The position numbers and the translations under genes are program-made. Under the pieces are notes generated by a model. It had not been told where the DNA came from. It worked only from the letters and a program-made list of their open reading frames with translations, and searched no databases. From contig CM072154.1 in NCBI GenBank assembly GCA_036850595.1, positions 9,431,330-9,495,329 of the forward strand: a stretch of 64,000 nt of DNA. Reading direction: 5' to 3'. Shown one piece after another: positions 33,914-48,900 of the stretch. This DNA is from Rhyacichthys aspro. Lineage: Eukaryota > Chordata > Actinopteri > Gobiiformes > Rhyacichthyidae. How positions within the stretch are numbered: position 1 is the stretch's first letter; each line of letters starts with the position of its first letter.

Positions 33914-36900
33914 CTGTCAAACACACAGCACAAGCACAAGGAGTCTCAGTTACACAGGCACATATGATTGGAGGCTGAGAAAAAAATTCATATTCCATAT
34001 TGTTGTGACCCAGATACAGATATTTGTTGTCATATATTCTAGGCATATTCATTTGAGTTTTATACTCAGTTAGCCCCATCAATACATATATTAATTTTTA
34101 TGCATCCCGTAATGTGCAAGATTTTTAGACTGCAAACTATTAACGGAATTTGAAGTCAAGAGACTGAGAACGAGTCAGAATGTCTGCACACGCATGCACA
34201 CACACGTTATAGGACCCTACAGAAGGAAAGAGGAATCATCTGTGTGGCTCTTCTGTGCTCTGTACGTGAGAGAGATCTTGACAGGAAACGCAAAGTAAAA
34301 AATCTGTGAGAGCGACACGTCAATGTGAGCCGATGAGATGGACAGAGTCTTACTTTTCCCTCCACTCCCACGCCACAGTCGGCTTCCTGGATCATGCTGA
34401 CATCGTTTCCTCCGTCCCCTAAGAGAAAACAAAAGCCACGGAGGTGTCAGGATTCACATCAGTGACTCACCAATAAATGCTCAGCACAAGGATATTGTTT
34501 GTGCAGAGACACTCCCTTGATTTGGACTGATTAGAAGAACAATACACTGGCCAAAGGATGAGAAAAATGCCAGCCAGGAATTCTTTAGAAAACCAACTTG
34601 CGCACACTCTACTTGCTTATGTAATTATCTAATTGTCAAATAAAACATTGGGGCTGCTGTTGGCAGCCCCAATGTCATACTGCCATACTGTTTGTTGCAA
34701 TTCAAAAACAAATGAAAAAAATAATTCATCACTTTATTTCATAATACTAATTATACATTCAGGGAAGCACAGGCAAGGCAGTAGTTTAGTAAGTACATTC
34801 ACTTCCTCGTTGTTTTTCTCAAAAGACCTGTGCATTATGGCCTTGAAAGATTTTAAAATGATTAGAGCAGGGATGCTCAAACTTTTTCCCTCAGAGGGCC
34901 AAAGCGGAAATGTAATTGGTGGGCCACGAGCCAAAAGCATAAATGTTTTGCATGTAATTCCTTCCTCCCAGGTTTGTTTAAAATGCTGTTTTTCTGTGTG
35001 CTACTGCCTATATTGCTCCATTTTGTGCTGATGAGGAAGTGCCTAATTGGAAACCAATGAACTTAAGCTATTTGACCGAAACTTTTCAAAAAAACATGAA
35101 CATTTTTTGTCTTTACAATGGCTTAGTATGCTCGATCGTCATTGCTGATTAAAGCAGTAGTTAGTATGCAATTTACATCATGAAACATGATACCCCCTGG
35201 TGGGCCAAATCAAACTCCCTTGGCGGGCCAATTTTGGCCTACTGGCCCCACTTTGGGCACCCCTGGATAAGAGTGTTAAAATATTGACTTGTGGTGCACT
35301 TTGGTGATGAAAATGTTGACACATTCTCATTAAATGTACAATGTAAATGTTGTTGTCCATTGTAATATTGGTAGAAAAATAAATGTGTCATGTTGTCTTT
35401 AGGTTAAGCTAAGACAAACATAAAAATGCAGTTAAGACTAAAAAAATAATGGAAAACTTACATTAAGACTTGTTAGTGACAGTTTCATTCATGATACTCT
35501 CCCTTTTGGTGAACTCACCCACAGCGCAGGTCAGTTTGCCCGTGCGCTCCTGCAGCAGCCGCACTATCTGCGCCTTCTGAGTCGGGGCGCATCGGCAGCA
35601 AACCACAGCCGGACACTGACACGCCAGCTCCATGAACTCATACTCGTAGTATTTCAGGCAAACCTGCAAGACACCCACCAAATCCCCACCACTTAGTCCA
35701 CCACTCATAACTGAACTTCTGACACCTTAGTTTTGAAAGTGTCACTAACCACAACCTCTTCCAGAGACGCTGATCTTATCATGCGTTACAGTAACAGACC
35801 GTTTCAGAAAGATACATGTAAAGGAGCACACACGTATGTTTTACCTCAAGCGAGTCCCCTGATATCACCAGAGCGCAGTCGTGTTTTCTTCTGAAAGCGT
35901 TCAGCTCTAGGTGGGCTTCTCCTCGTGTGGTCACCTGTGGAAAAGTGCAATCACATTAAAAAAGAGCGAGCAAAAGCACAGGTGTGGGAGTCTTATCAGT
36001 GGTTGCAATCTTTTTGTCTTGCTTTTAAAAGTAACTGCTCACCACATTTGCAGTGATAAGGACTGCTTGCAGAATGTCTTCACTGTCGTATGAATATCGC
36101 TAGTGGTACAGTGGCCCCATTGAGTGGTATGTCTCAAAAGTTTCTTTTTTTTTATTAAACATCAAACACTATTGAAGATGACAATGAAGGCTATTGGTTT
36201 GTACTGTATCAGCCTAACTGTTTCAAGACTCCATATTCACTTGAGGGGTGTTTCAGTCTTGCAGAATGGACTTTTATTTATGAAAACAATCTGCTGTTTA
36301 AACTATTACAACATAGGCCTCCCAGACCTTCATCTTTTACTGCCCTATACATGGTACTGGAAAAAAAAAACAATTATTTAAATGATTTCTTTTTTTGGTG
36401 TGGAAAGTTTGAGAACCACAACACTAAATATTTTTTTTTCAAACCTCTACCCTTTCATTTTAAGCCCATTGTTGCACTGCATAAAAAAGTTTAAAAAAAT
36501 AGTTAAACTATCAGCTTTAGATGTCCTTTTGTGAAATGAATTCACTTCAAATCTTCAGCAAAATTGGAAACGACCATTTAAAATAACACACAGTTAAACT
36601 AAATAAACTGAGGTTTACAACAATTGTGTCAAGTTCAAATATAGAGCCCCAAACTCTAAAAATGCAAAGCTGGAGTTAATCTGTCAGCAGATGTTATGCT
36701 CTGGTATGAATATCCTTCAACCGCTGACTATTCATACGTCAATTTAGTTCATGCCACTGGATGTGACCAGGAAACTAATCCAGATGTGTGTGTTGTAGGA
36801 CCAGTCAGCACTCCCCATCCCCCGGGACAGAGGGTTTTAAGCACTGCCAGCCATTGTTATTCTCTTCCAGTAACCACAGTTGTACGCAAGTTGTAACCTT

Positions 36901-39900
36901 CCTCATGGCAGGCCCTCCTTCTGCTCTGGCACGGTTCCAGAGGGGAAGCCGAAGCGGGGGGCTATCAAAGCTGTGAAAAAGGCTGAAACCTGCAAAAGTA
37001 ATTAGGAAGCGAGCCCTCTGCATGTTCCCTCTGGGAGTGGTTCAGCTGGTTTCTCCTCTCTGTTTCAGCAAGGGCCTGTTTGTTCTTTTTGACTGTGGCT
37101 GGGATGCTTTGACTGGTGGGAGGTGATTTATGCAGCGGTGGATGCAGGCCCGGGCTGCACGCGTATTTGTGAGGGGATGTACGGCTTCCTAAAGGGTCTT
37201 GGTTTGAGCTGCATTCAACTGAGATAACCCTTTTGGTTCTCAAGCCATATCTGAACATACAGGAGCTTGTGAAACACTTACAGGTCTGAAAATGTGGATG
37301 TCCTGGTTGCGGGTGATCAGATGGGCATTTTTGGCAGTGCATGTGGCTGTTTCGAGTTTGTCTCCTGTCAGCATCCAAACCTAAACAGAAAAAACAGGAG
37401 TGATTGTCACTTTTAAATATGCAGCCCTACAGCCCCTGCAGAAAACATAGACTGTTTCTGTTTTATTTCCAGCTTTCTGAACATTAAATTAAGAGAGCTG
37501 CATCCATTTCTTACAATTTAGAGACTCACTTTTTAAAGTTCTGCTTGTAGACAATGAATGCCAATTGAAAAAAATTATATTATACTATAATTAAAGAGCT
37601 GTTGCCATAGAACACTAGCTTATTTTCAACATTAACTGTTTTTCTAAAGGTCTAGTGTATTTTCTGTGATTGTCTATATCAAGAACAAGAAATCCTTCAT
37701 TTGAAAAAAAAAAAAAAATCAGTTTTATGCTTTTCCTTTCATTTTGCAATGGATTCTTACCTCTAGCCCGACTTGTGCTGTACCACTTGAGTGAAAACAG
37801 TCGACTAAATACTGCCTTGGAGCACATAAATATTACCCAGACATCAAACTCAAAAAGTAAAATTGTAAGAAAGCTCCATGTAGTGTATTTTTCAACAGAT
37901 ATCCAATTGTTTGTTTAAAGTGGACTTTTTCTCTCCCATGGACTTCTCTTATACAGTTGTACACTTCTTTTCTGAACGAGCCCATTTTTAAGACTGGTTC
38001 CACACAGACATTAATCTACTACAGTAAACAGATTTTGTACAAGTTCCACCTACAACCTTAAGGCCTGGAATAACACTTTAAAATGTACTACAAAAATGTG
38101 TTTGGGTGCATGTCAGTATGGGTATGTAACTGCGGATGTTAGCATGGTCTAGTTTTAGAGCTACTTATAGAAACACTAAATGGAATGAAATGCATGCTAC
38201 GTACTGTATGTGTCTTTTTGCCGGTTGTTTACAACACTTGTGCGATACCTTGATTCCTGCATTGCGGAGGATCTCCAGTGTAGGTCTGACGTCAGCCTGG
38301 AGCTGGTCCTCTACTCCAGTCAGACATAGCAGCTCCATCTCCATTTCCAGACTCTCAATGACTGTAGCCACCTTCAGAGAGCGGTCATGGACACTGAGCT
38401 TGGCCTGGACATATCGAGCCTAGAAAGCAAGAGGGGATCAAGGGATGATTACTACCAGTGGAATAACAGCAGGATTTCAAACATAGGGTAAAAAAATTAA
38501 ATTAAAGCTAATGTCTGTTGGTGCAAACAGTGCATTTAAAAATAGCTTGGAAATCAATTGGTCGACGCCCATCTTTAGCGCTCATACTGCAGGGCAATTT
38601 GCAAGTGAGATAAAGCAAAAACAATCTGAGAGTGACTCATACAGGAACACAAACTGCGTGAGTCACTTGGTGAGTCACTGCTGCCCACCAACTCGGCTCA
38701 CACACAATTATACTCTTCAGAGCTGGGCCTGGGGCTGAAGGCTTCAGGGGAGACAGTCCTGCCCTGCCCAGCTCAAACAATGACTCGGCCATGGGTGTGT
38801 GTATGAGTGTAAGGAGCCAGGGAGGTCAGAGGTCACTCTTACTACTCAAAAACATATGTTGATATTTAGAAACACTTCATACTATTGATACTATTTATCT
38901 ATAATACAAGTTATAAGTCTGTGCCTGTGTCAGGTTTGAAATTAAATGAAATAGTTGGCAATTTTTTACTTTGCATCAATTGATTTGGTAAAGTTAAACT
39001 GTGAAAACTGAGCATTTTAGCATGAGATACTCCAAATCAGCAGTGCCACAATGAATCATAAAAAGGGACATAAATACTTTGCCTCCACCAAATATGAAAA
39101 TAAAATCTTGTGTGAAGTTGTATCACATACCATTTGCTCAAAATAACTTCTCAAGAATTATGCAAAATTTGTTTAGTGTCATGTAATTAACATGACTACA
39201 AAGGAATTCTTATTGCATTTTTACAAGTACCCTAAAAGCTCTCAAAGCACTCCTGACAGTTCAAACCACTGTCACTTTATAAACTTAACCAGAGCAGTTA
39301 GTACTCCTTTTTATATATTTTACCTATTACCAATAAGCTACAAGACCAAAACTTACCAGCAACCAAATGCAATGTTTGCTGGCTGGATGATATTTGCAAG
39401 GGTGTTTATAGTTTGACATGTCTGCTCCCAATGCATCATGGAGCTCACCTCAAAATCCTGATACTGCTCCTCTGTCAGTGACTTCTTGGACACTACCAAG
39501 ACCCTCAGACCTTCTCTTGCCATGTTTCCACACTGTTAAAGAGAACATAAAGATACACAGTGTTAAGTGTTATATAACTGTTGTTGCATTTGCATGAACT
39601 TGTGTTTGTGCAGAAACAAAGTCTACCTCCTCTTCGAGCCAGTCGTTGTACTGGACAATCCCGGCCATCACAACATCAGCACCCTTCATGTAGAAGGTGA
39701 TCTCTCCAGTAGATTCGTCCTAGAGAACAAACATTAACATTTTTTTTAGCTGTAAGAAAAAAATAGACATCTCCTTCATGAAAGTCCCATCTGACTCACA
39801 GTGGATCTTAGGTACATTTCATGTGAACCAAGACATTTTATGATTAGGAACTGGCTGAAAACCTATTTTTATATTTTCACTTGGGGCTTCAAAAAACATT

Positions 39901-42900
39901 TGAAAATATAATCACAGGGAAGTTAAATTTTAATTCCAGGCTTCCTGAGTTTTGGTTTAGTCAAACAAAGCCAACAAAAATAATGTTTAGTCATCAGACT
40001 CCTTGTAAGTTCATTATAAGGTTAAGTCTACTGAAAATACATTTTCTTTTGTTTTTCTCACCAAGTCCTAACTGGTCTCAGAAAAACAAATGCAGCACAG
40101 AATATTTCTACTTTCTCAATAATCTCGGGGACACTTATGTGATACTTACACGCACAATGATACCCATTCTCTTGCTCTCGTAGGTGAAAGGGAATATCTG
40201 CAGGATGGTGAAGTTCAGTATTTGGCCAGTAGGGGTCCGCAGCTGCATAGAAGACTGGTCTCTTCCCACAAGTGTGAGTCCCACACTTTCAGTCCACTGC
40301 ACCAGCGACACCTACCAACCCAAATTGTAAGGGCTTATATAGATGATTCAAAATGTAATTACAAACAGATTTTTTTTTTTCAACAAATTGTATGGGCCTT
40401 ATTCAGAAACATATAAAAAAGTTGTCTAAGTGCAGTAATGATTCAGCTTTGATCAATACCAAAAGCATTTAAGCACTCAAGTCTATTGACCGAAAAACCA
40501 GGGCTATGTTCATTTTTGAGTGAAAATATTCTTTTTGAAGGACACAGATGGCATTTCTTAACGTAATGTTTTGACGGAGGAAGAGATGGCACTCCTCAAT
40601 AACTTCCAGACAAGAAACCAGATCACATCCATCTCGACAAGACTAATAGCAGAGCAGCTAAATAGACACAGATGAGAACAAAAGACAAAGACTGCCATGT
40701 TCCTGTTTTAGTTTTAAACCACTAATTTTTTTAATCCTCTGAGAATACTTATTTTAGCAATGGATGACCATGTTGTCTGAAAATCTATGACTATGTTTAA
40801 CGTTTAAAAAGTTGTTAATGTTTGTCATCCAGGTTGGGAAATATGAAGATTGTGCTTAGTCACTGTCTAGGAATAGTCACACTGGAGGAATATTTGGATC
40901 TGGTGTCCACCACAGAAGCACCTCCTTCTGGGATCAGTGTAGATTGATACAGCACACTACAATATTTTAGACATAATCACTTAGTCTCAAAACAAACACA
41001 TGGTTGACTTGTTTGGACTCTATGTAAGGCTGCAATCAAGTCAGTTTTACCGGCAGCACAAATAACCCCTGACTCAACAGTAACTGACATTGTGAATATG
41101 GTTAGTCAAAACCATACCTATATTTGGACTTCCTGTACACTGTTGACTGTTGAGATGTAAGAAATGATACAAAACACTTTTTAACCTGTTCGTTTTTAGT
41201 CCAAGCAGTAAGGCGTAATGACATGATTAAAATGTGATATCAAGAAGGAAATTCAAAAGGGGATAAGGGCAATGGGCTGGGGAGCGCATTAAGGAAATCC
41301 GTATTTACAACACAGGAAATGAATCAAGTTGAGGTCTGCAGCCCTTTTCCTGATGTTCAAAGAAATCCCTCTGATCAAGGACATGAATGTGGAATGGCAT
41401 TTGGCTTGTAAAAGTAGCTTGTATAGGAAGAAAGCAGAGGAGACATTCAAGATAACATTTTGTCTTACTGACAAAACCCCTTCCTTTTAAGAGAGTTAAG
41501 TGTACTTTTCCAAACAGGTCAGACTAAAGTGGGAATATTTATTATAATTTCTGATTTTTGATATTTTATTTGAAAATGTTTTTACAGAAGACCAAAATAT
41601 ACAGAAGGCAAATTAGAATGCATTTTAACAATACAGTTAACTTCTTTCATTTACCAAATGGAAGAAAAAATGAAAGCTGTGACCAAATATTCCATTAATG
41701 TTACAATATTAATATTAATAATTAATGTTTTAATATTAATGCTACATTGAAGGAACACTGCATAACTTTCCTTTGCATAATCCACTGAAACAACTGTGCT
41801 GCCTCAAACACACGCCATAGGTCTCCACTCACAACGACTGACACAGAAATATCACATTTTGGTGCAGACACATCTCTGCAAAGCCATTGTTAACAAGTAG
41901 TTCTCATTACATTTGAGGGAGCAATTAATAAAATGATCAAATAAAAGGTTAGTTTTGTAAATAATTTGTCATAATCTCATAATGCTAACATGGAAAGATT
42001 AAATACAAAGTGCTGGGAAGACATTGTAACTGTGGGTTGCTCATCTTAAATTACATAGAGCAGTTCCTCAGTGGCTTACTCTGACGGGAGATACTGACCC
42101 TGGTTCGCACATAGGAACCATCCAAATGACATTGAGACTACATTTTAAGATAATATAATGCTTTATTTTTATAACAAGTAAACACTGTTAACCAGACCTG
42201 ATGCTAGATTTTATTTAGGTAATCTATACACAACTAAATGACTAAATCTGTATTGTATTGTAATTACACATGATGCACTATTCCCCAGATCTAGGTTAAA
42301 TTATATCAGTCTTTTTTTGCGTACATGCTAGTATTACATGTATTACAAGCATTACTGATGACCCAGGTAACACTGCAACATCTACTACCTGTCCCACAGC
42401 AGCAGTGTCATGTATGTGGAGATTTCATGTATGTGTGTGTTACCTCGTCTGGGCTGGAGGCCTGGTAAACCCTGCAGGTATCTTCATAGTGCTGCTCGGC
42501 CTCAGCCTGGTCTGTCACACCGTTGGACTCGTACACAGGCGTCACATTGTGCACCAGGGCAATAGCCTTCACTGCCTCGTGCACTCTGCTGCTGATTGTC
42601 TTGCGAACTTTTGTGGCTGCTGGAGCTCTGGAGGCTGGAAGGTCATGGGTTGGCTGAACACAATGACAAAAGTACGTAAGAGATAAGAGTAAACATAAAA
42701 CGTAATGGACTTATTTTTCATTACATCCAGCTTATAATAAAACATTGTGTGTTTCATACAAATTAATACAGAAACTGACTTTGTTGATAAGAGACTACTC
42801 CAGGGTTACGATTCATTGTGATAGATGTCTATAAGTACAACCAGATGCCTTAAGAAAATATGAACTATTTGCTTTTGCATTGTGCCCTTGCTATTTTTAG

Positions 42901-45900
42901 AAAGCTGTGTGTTCCAGGGGTTAATGGTGGCGTCATTAAAGGAGTCCGGTCAGTGCTTTGCTTGTGGGCTAATCCTGTTTCCTGCTTCACTAACCTTTGG
43001 TGTCAAGGGGGACAAAGAGTGTCATCTGAGGTCAGGAAGCATTCAGCCAAACAATAATCACAAACTGATATGTTTCTTAAAACAATGCCTGAGTCTGTTT
43101 GCTTTAGCTCTTTCCCAAGCAAATTTTTAACATCACCTACAGACAGCTTACCTGTGTGTACGCACTGAACACATGGCTCTGTACTTCATCCATTGAGTCC
43201 ATCCCATATGCCACAGTTCCAAGATGGAGCCGCCGGAACACCATTTCATTTTGAGTAAGAGTCCCTAGTGGAAAATACATACAGAGATATAAATGTAAAC
43301 TTCATCATTAGAATCAAAGTCAAACTGTTCTAAACAGTAACTATTCATCTTATTTACAATGACATAACTGCTATAATAAGTTCATTAAAAAGAATACACA
43401 AATACTTGAGGTTTGGTTAAAGTTTCAAAAGGATGCTTGTCACGTATGGTTCAACTTCTGTATCCTTCACTCTCTTTAAAAGCATTTTCTGACAGGATAT
43501 CTTAGGGCTTAGAGGCCCAGCACGTACATTAAGCTGACCCACAGGCCCCAGCAGCCTTATCACACTCTGGATGGGGAAATGGCCGATCAGTTTATTGGGC
43601 ATGAAGGTTGTAAATCTGATGGGTAACACCTCATGCCTAAAGGAAGTGCACTGGTGGCTGTGTTGTGCTTTAAAGGTGTGTTGGATGAGAGGCTTTAGGC
43701 TGTTTTATGATTTAATGGTCTAATAAGTAGCATGTCTCTGGGAGCAGAGACCCCACCACTCAACAAACCACCTCCAGGGGAGGAAATGACTTAACCCAAC
43801 TCTAACTAGATTCTCAACACTAAAAGCTTTTTTTAGGGTGGCTTTATTTACTCAGGCTTTCCTTCTTTGTCACACAACACAATAGCAAATATAGTAAAAG
43901 ATGCTGTTTTATGTACAAATGCCTCAGGCCTACCTGTTTTGTCAGTCAGAAGGTAGGAGATCCGTCCCAGTTGTTCAGGAATGGTGCTAGCTCTAACCAC
44001 TGTTCCAGGAATTTTGGAGTCTTTTTTTATCATCCAGCTGAAAACCATCTTCCCCATATCAAGATTGACACGCAAACTGAAGGAAATAACAGAGAAGATT
44101 TATTATTTTCTATATTTCTGAAATGTAATGTATCCTAAATGAAACAAAACCTTACCTAATGGGAACAATGTGAGAGAGCAGCAGAAGAAAGCGTAAAATC
44201 TGGAGATACCAACGGCCAGCAAAGTGCTGCAGAGCCACCATCACCAGGGATACGACCACCAGGGCACCAAAGAGGATTTTTGTCAAACTGTTTACTTCCA
44301 AGTCAAACAAACCAACCTGTCAACACGTGAATGGTGTTAACAGGTATATACAGGTAATACAACTAAAATCAGCTACATCTATTGATGTGGTAATACACAT
44401 TATATTATAGAGTGCATGTGGGCACTGCTTTCCTCTACTGTACCTTGTTCCTGGGGTTGGAGGTGTTCATGACACTGCGCAGCTCTTTGCCTGTGTAAAT
44501 CACAACCCCCACCACTGTGCCTAAAGTGAGTAGAGGATAAAAAAATCCAGTATACTAAAGAAACACCATAAAACATAGAATGTCGAGGAGATGTTTCCCA
44601 GACTTATAATCGTGACATAAATACACTTTTCAGTGAAAATGTCATTTGAAATATGTGATCCAGATTTCCAATTGCCTAATGAATAACAGATGTGCAACAA
44701 AATAAGTGTATTCCCAAAAGAAGCAAAATTCTCATCTGCTAATTAGTGTGCCTGAAACTATTTCTAAAAGTTTTGTGTTTGGTTTGACAGGTTAGTCTTT
44801 TATGAGATGTAACAGATGCCCATAACTGCTTTATTAGCAAACAATAATGGCGGCACAATAACTTTTTTGTTTTACCAGAGGCTACAACGGTGCTGGCCCA
44901 CAGCGTGTTTTCAATGCTGAGACTTTCATTTACTGGGTGGTCTCCATCTTCCTGCAACAGTTAAACAAACAAAAAAATACACAGATTGATAAGATACACA
45001 ATCAAATAAATATTATCATATGTAAACAAAGGTTTATAAACAGTGTCTGGTCAGAGGCGTGTTACTCTCACTCACCCTGGTGAAAGTCCCAATAAAGTTA
45101 TGGATGTCAATATTTGGTTCTTCAGCATAAACATAAGATCTGATTTGTAGTAGATCCTGAAAGACAAAGAAAATCCATATAACCATTCAAGAGTGTGGGC
45201 ACCTCTTGCAGACCTATATGTCTACTATATACAGTATGTGCTAGAGACCAGCTTCTGGGGAAAGAGCACAAGATTTTTCTTTGGGGTAAATTAGCAAAAT
45301 AGTCATACAAAGCAGTAGCACATTGCCGGAGGACGTCTAAAATAAACAAACGGGGTACTCCTCCTTCTGCCCCAGGACAACAACTGAAGTTACAATACGT
45401 TGAAGTGAAAAAGTTGACAACCCTAATAACACCATAGTTAGAAAAGAAAGGCTGCTACACATCTGTAGAATGAACAGTAACCTCACAGCAAAAAACATTG
45501 TTGAGATGATCAACTGCAGTTATTAGATTGTATATAAATTTACTGGGACAAAAATGTATACATTTTATCAGTTTTTAGAGAAGAGTGAATATAGTGTTGT
45601 TTTTATGCTGTAGGTAGTTTAAATGGCCTATAAAAAAAAAAACACCATTCAACTTTCATTGAACACTCTCATTGAATGCTATAATTCATGACTCACTGCA
45701 GCAGTGGGCAACCTCTGCGTACAGGCCACTGGGAGGCGTAGTTTCCAGTCTGTCTCCCCGTCCAGCTGGTCAGTCCGCAGGAAACAGGAGCCTAGAAAGA
45801 AGAGGACAAGAAGTGCCAGTGATGCCAGATGGTAACACATTCACCCCTAGGGGACAACAATACCTAATTTTAATTTAAAGGTACAAAGTTGTAATGATGG

Positions 45901-48900
45901 CATTTAGTAAAACAGATTCAGATAATTATTCATATATAGACAGATTCATGCTGCCAGTTTATGTAATAAATACATCGAGGATACACAGAGGACTCATTGT
46001 AGAGGGAATGGTTTAAATAATATTGTAATTGTTGGTTACAAGTGGGGGGTGGAGGTGCAGCCATTCACCACAGCCCATCCCCCCAATGAGCTGCATGCGT
46101 CATCCTGCCCAAAACTCTCAATCCTGGCCTAGGACCTTCATAATTGACCTAATGGCCTCCACATGGAAGAGAGATAACCCAGCACTATTTCCAGTAAAAC
46201 AAAGCTGTGTTTTCCTTCCCCCAACAGGAAGATACAACTACTGCAGCTTAGCTTTCTTTGTTGCTTCTTGATTTTGAATAGACCTATCTTATTTGGTTTA
46301 CGTGCAAATAGACATGAGCATTCCTATTTAGTAAGTTTGTATTAACACGTCTAAAGTACATCTTAATCTGTATTTGAATAATCAGATGAGCCATCCTATC
46401 TTGTGTTTAATCTTTCTTTGCATTGGAGTTCTGCGTCCCTTAAATTTCCTCTCTAGCTCATTTGAAAGACAAAGCTTCCCAAGTGTAAGTCTTAAGCAAA
46501 GTGTGAACAAAGGCTAATCTGCAATGTCCTTTTTTAACCTATGTGTGGAGCAGCCTTAAATTTTTTGACTTGATATTTTAGAAGTTCACCCAATCACAAT
46601 TTAGACATAGTAGGGCTTCCTGTCCTGGCTCAGGGCTAATCCCTGCACCTCAGCGCCTTTTTAAACAAGCCATTTCCCCAGCCAGCCCGTCTGTTGTGGA
46701 GATGTGGATGAATGACCAGCAGATGTTTACCATTTCTTTCAGAGGTCCTTAAAAAGATCATGTCAGCAGGAACACGCTGGTTCTACAAAGAAAGGCAAAA
46801 GACAAACACAACTTCAACATCACTTCCTGATCCTGGACCCACCGCTTCCACTCTTTAAATACTGAAAATTAAACTTGTATAACATATTAGCGAGTCAGTC
46901 AAAAAATACACTACCACATGTGTCATGTTCTGCACAGGGTTTACATTGTTTGACCTGGTCACACCAGACTGTTGCATACGTCTTGATGGAAATGGCTTTA
47001 ACAGTCAAACAGCAAGCACTGAATTGCTGAATCATAAGCAGAATGTTTAAGACAACATGTGTGACCTTTCCTTCAGCTGTGTTGAAACTAGTGATCCAGA
47101 AGGAATCCATCAGCTGAAACTAAAGACAGGACTACCTTCTCATATTTCATGTACAAAGACTAAAAGCTACTACTGAACCTACTATTTCCACAAAAGGGCA
47201 AAACATTGCTAAGTGCTTTTAAAAATTAGAAAGAAACCAATTATTTATCAATAAAAACTGATTTTTATGTTTAAGATCTAATTAAAGGACATTTTAGGTT
47301 CATGTCTGTAAGATATGCATTGAGTTTGACAGACTGAATCTCAGAATTGATCAGAAGATTACAAAATCTTTACTAACTCCTTTCATGTCAGTCACCAGTG
47401 AAGCACAAGCAACTAACAACCCCCACATTATTTGCCGTCATAAAACGGTGAATTGCCAGTCCTAAAAAACTGCTCACAGATGTAGATGGCAATAAGAACA
47501 GACAAACCTTTTCCACAATTATGAGGTCTCCAACTTGAATGCCACTGCTCTTAACCTTGACTGTACCTGGAATATGCAAAAACGCAACGTTAATGAAGCA
47601 TTCAGTAACTCTAAATGTTAAGGTAATGCTGCATGAGGTCCAAATGAATGAGAAGATGTTCAAAACAAAAAAGTTCCAGTCAAATGTAGTAATCAAGTGC
47701 TGTTGTTGTGTTTGGGTTAGTTTATGGTTCACCAGTCACTGCACCACTCTTCTCTATGAAGATTTGAAAGAATGCTGCGCAGTTGAACCATTTCTCCCGT
47801 TCCATTAGGAATGAACAGGCAAAATTGTTTGGAAGAGATCCCTGACCCTTAACCTCTGCCCTGACCTTTTGGCTTTGCATATGTAAGACATTAAAGTGCA
47901 TTCATTTGACTATGCAACAATTAAAATATTGCATATTAAAAGCACCCGATAGCTAAACCACAAAGCTTTCTTTCATGGGTATGTGTTACTAATCTCTAGG
48001 AGAAACTACTCTTGTGAGTTTCTGTATAATTATACTGAACAGGATAAGTTGTAACACCATAAAATTTCAACAAACTGCAGATATGCACGGGGGCCACTAT
48101 CATGGAGGCAACCAGTCATAGTGTTTATGGGTAAAACAAGCTGCCACATCAAAGGGCCAAAGTGATGGAAACCACAAGAGGTCTCCTGCTTTTTATTGCT
48201 AGTAGCACTTTATACCATAGCCTCTTATGTACACTTTTACATCTCTGCTTTGAATTAACCACAGTTTCCCTTTACCCCAATAAGTTTTAATGGGAACAAC
48301 CTCCTACAGTTAATCAACAACACTGCTGAAAAGTAAGCAACAATGTACATTTACCAATATTACATTTCACTTACCTCTTGTTGAGAGCTTGCTATAAATC
48401 TGAGAGTTAACTTCTTTGTCACGTAGGTAGCATCTTATTTCTTCCACTGCCTCTCGTGTAATGGTGATAAGCAAAACAACACCCTATACAAAAAACATAA
48501 TTTCATGAACTAAAGCAACAGCATAGCAACAGCATAAAAGGTTCCAGGCATTGTTCTTATGATGAGTGATTTTTTTTACAACACTAATTAGAGGCAAGGC
48601 TTTAGAAAGTGTGACATACCAAAGGAACCCAATAGGTGTAGAGCGCACCTAAACGTAGCTCGTTCACAAACTGAGAGCAGGCTAATAGTAGAAAGTACAA
48701 ATTGAAGAAGTACTTGAACTGATTGAACAGCACCTGTGAATACAAAACACAGAAGAAGAAATATAAAGCAATTATTGTGTAGGAAGATTTATTTGACTGA
48801 AATATTTGAGTTTTTACTGGCAGGGCTGATAATAACAAGGACAATTCAAAGGATTATGACTTTTATGCTGCTTACTGTAAAACTATTATTGTTTGTGGGG

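Noticed and set aside
36965..37378. 137-codon minus-strand open frame overlapping atp9a exon 19
   Set aside because: It uses a different frame from the conserved exon and runs into the intron on both sides.
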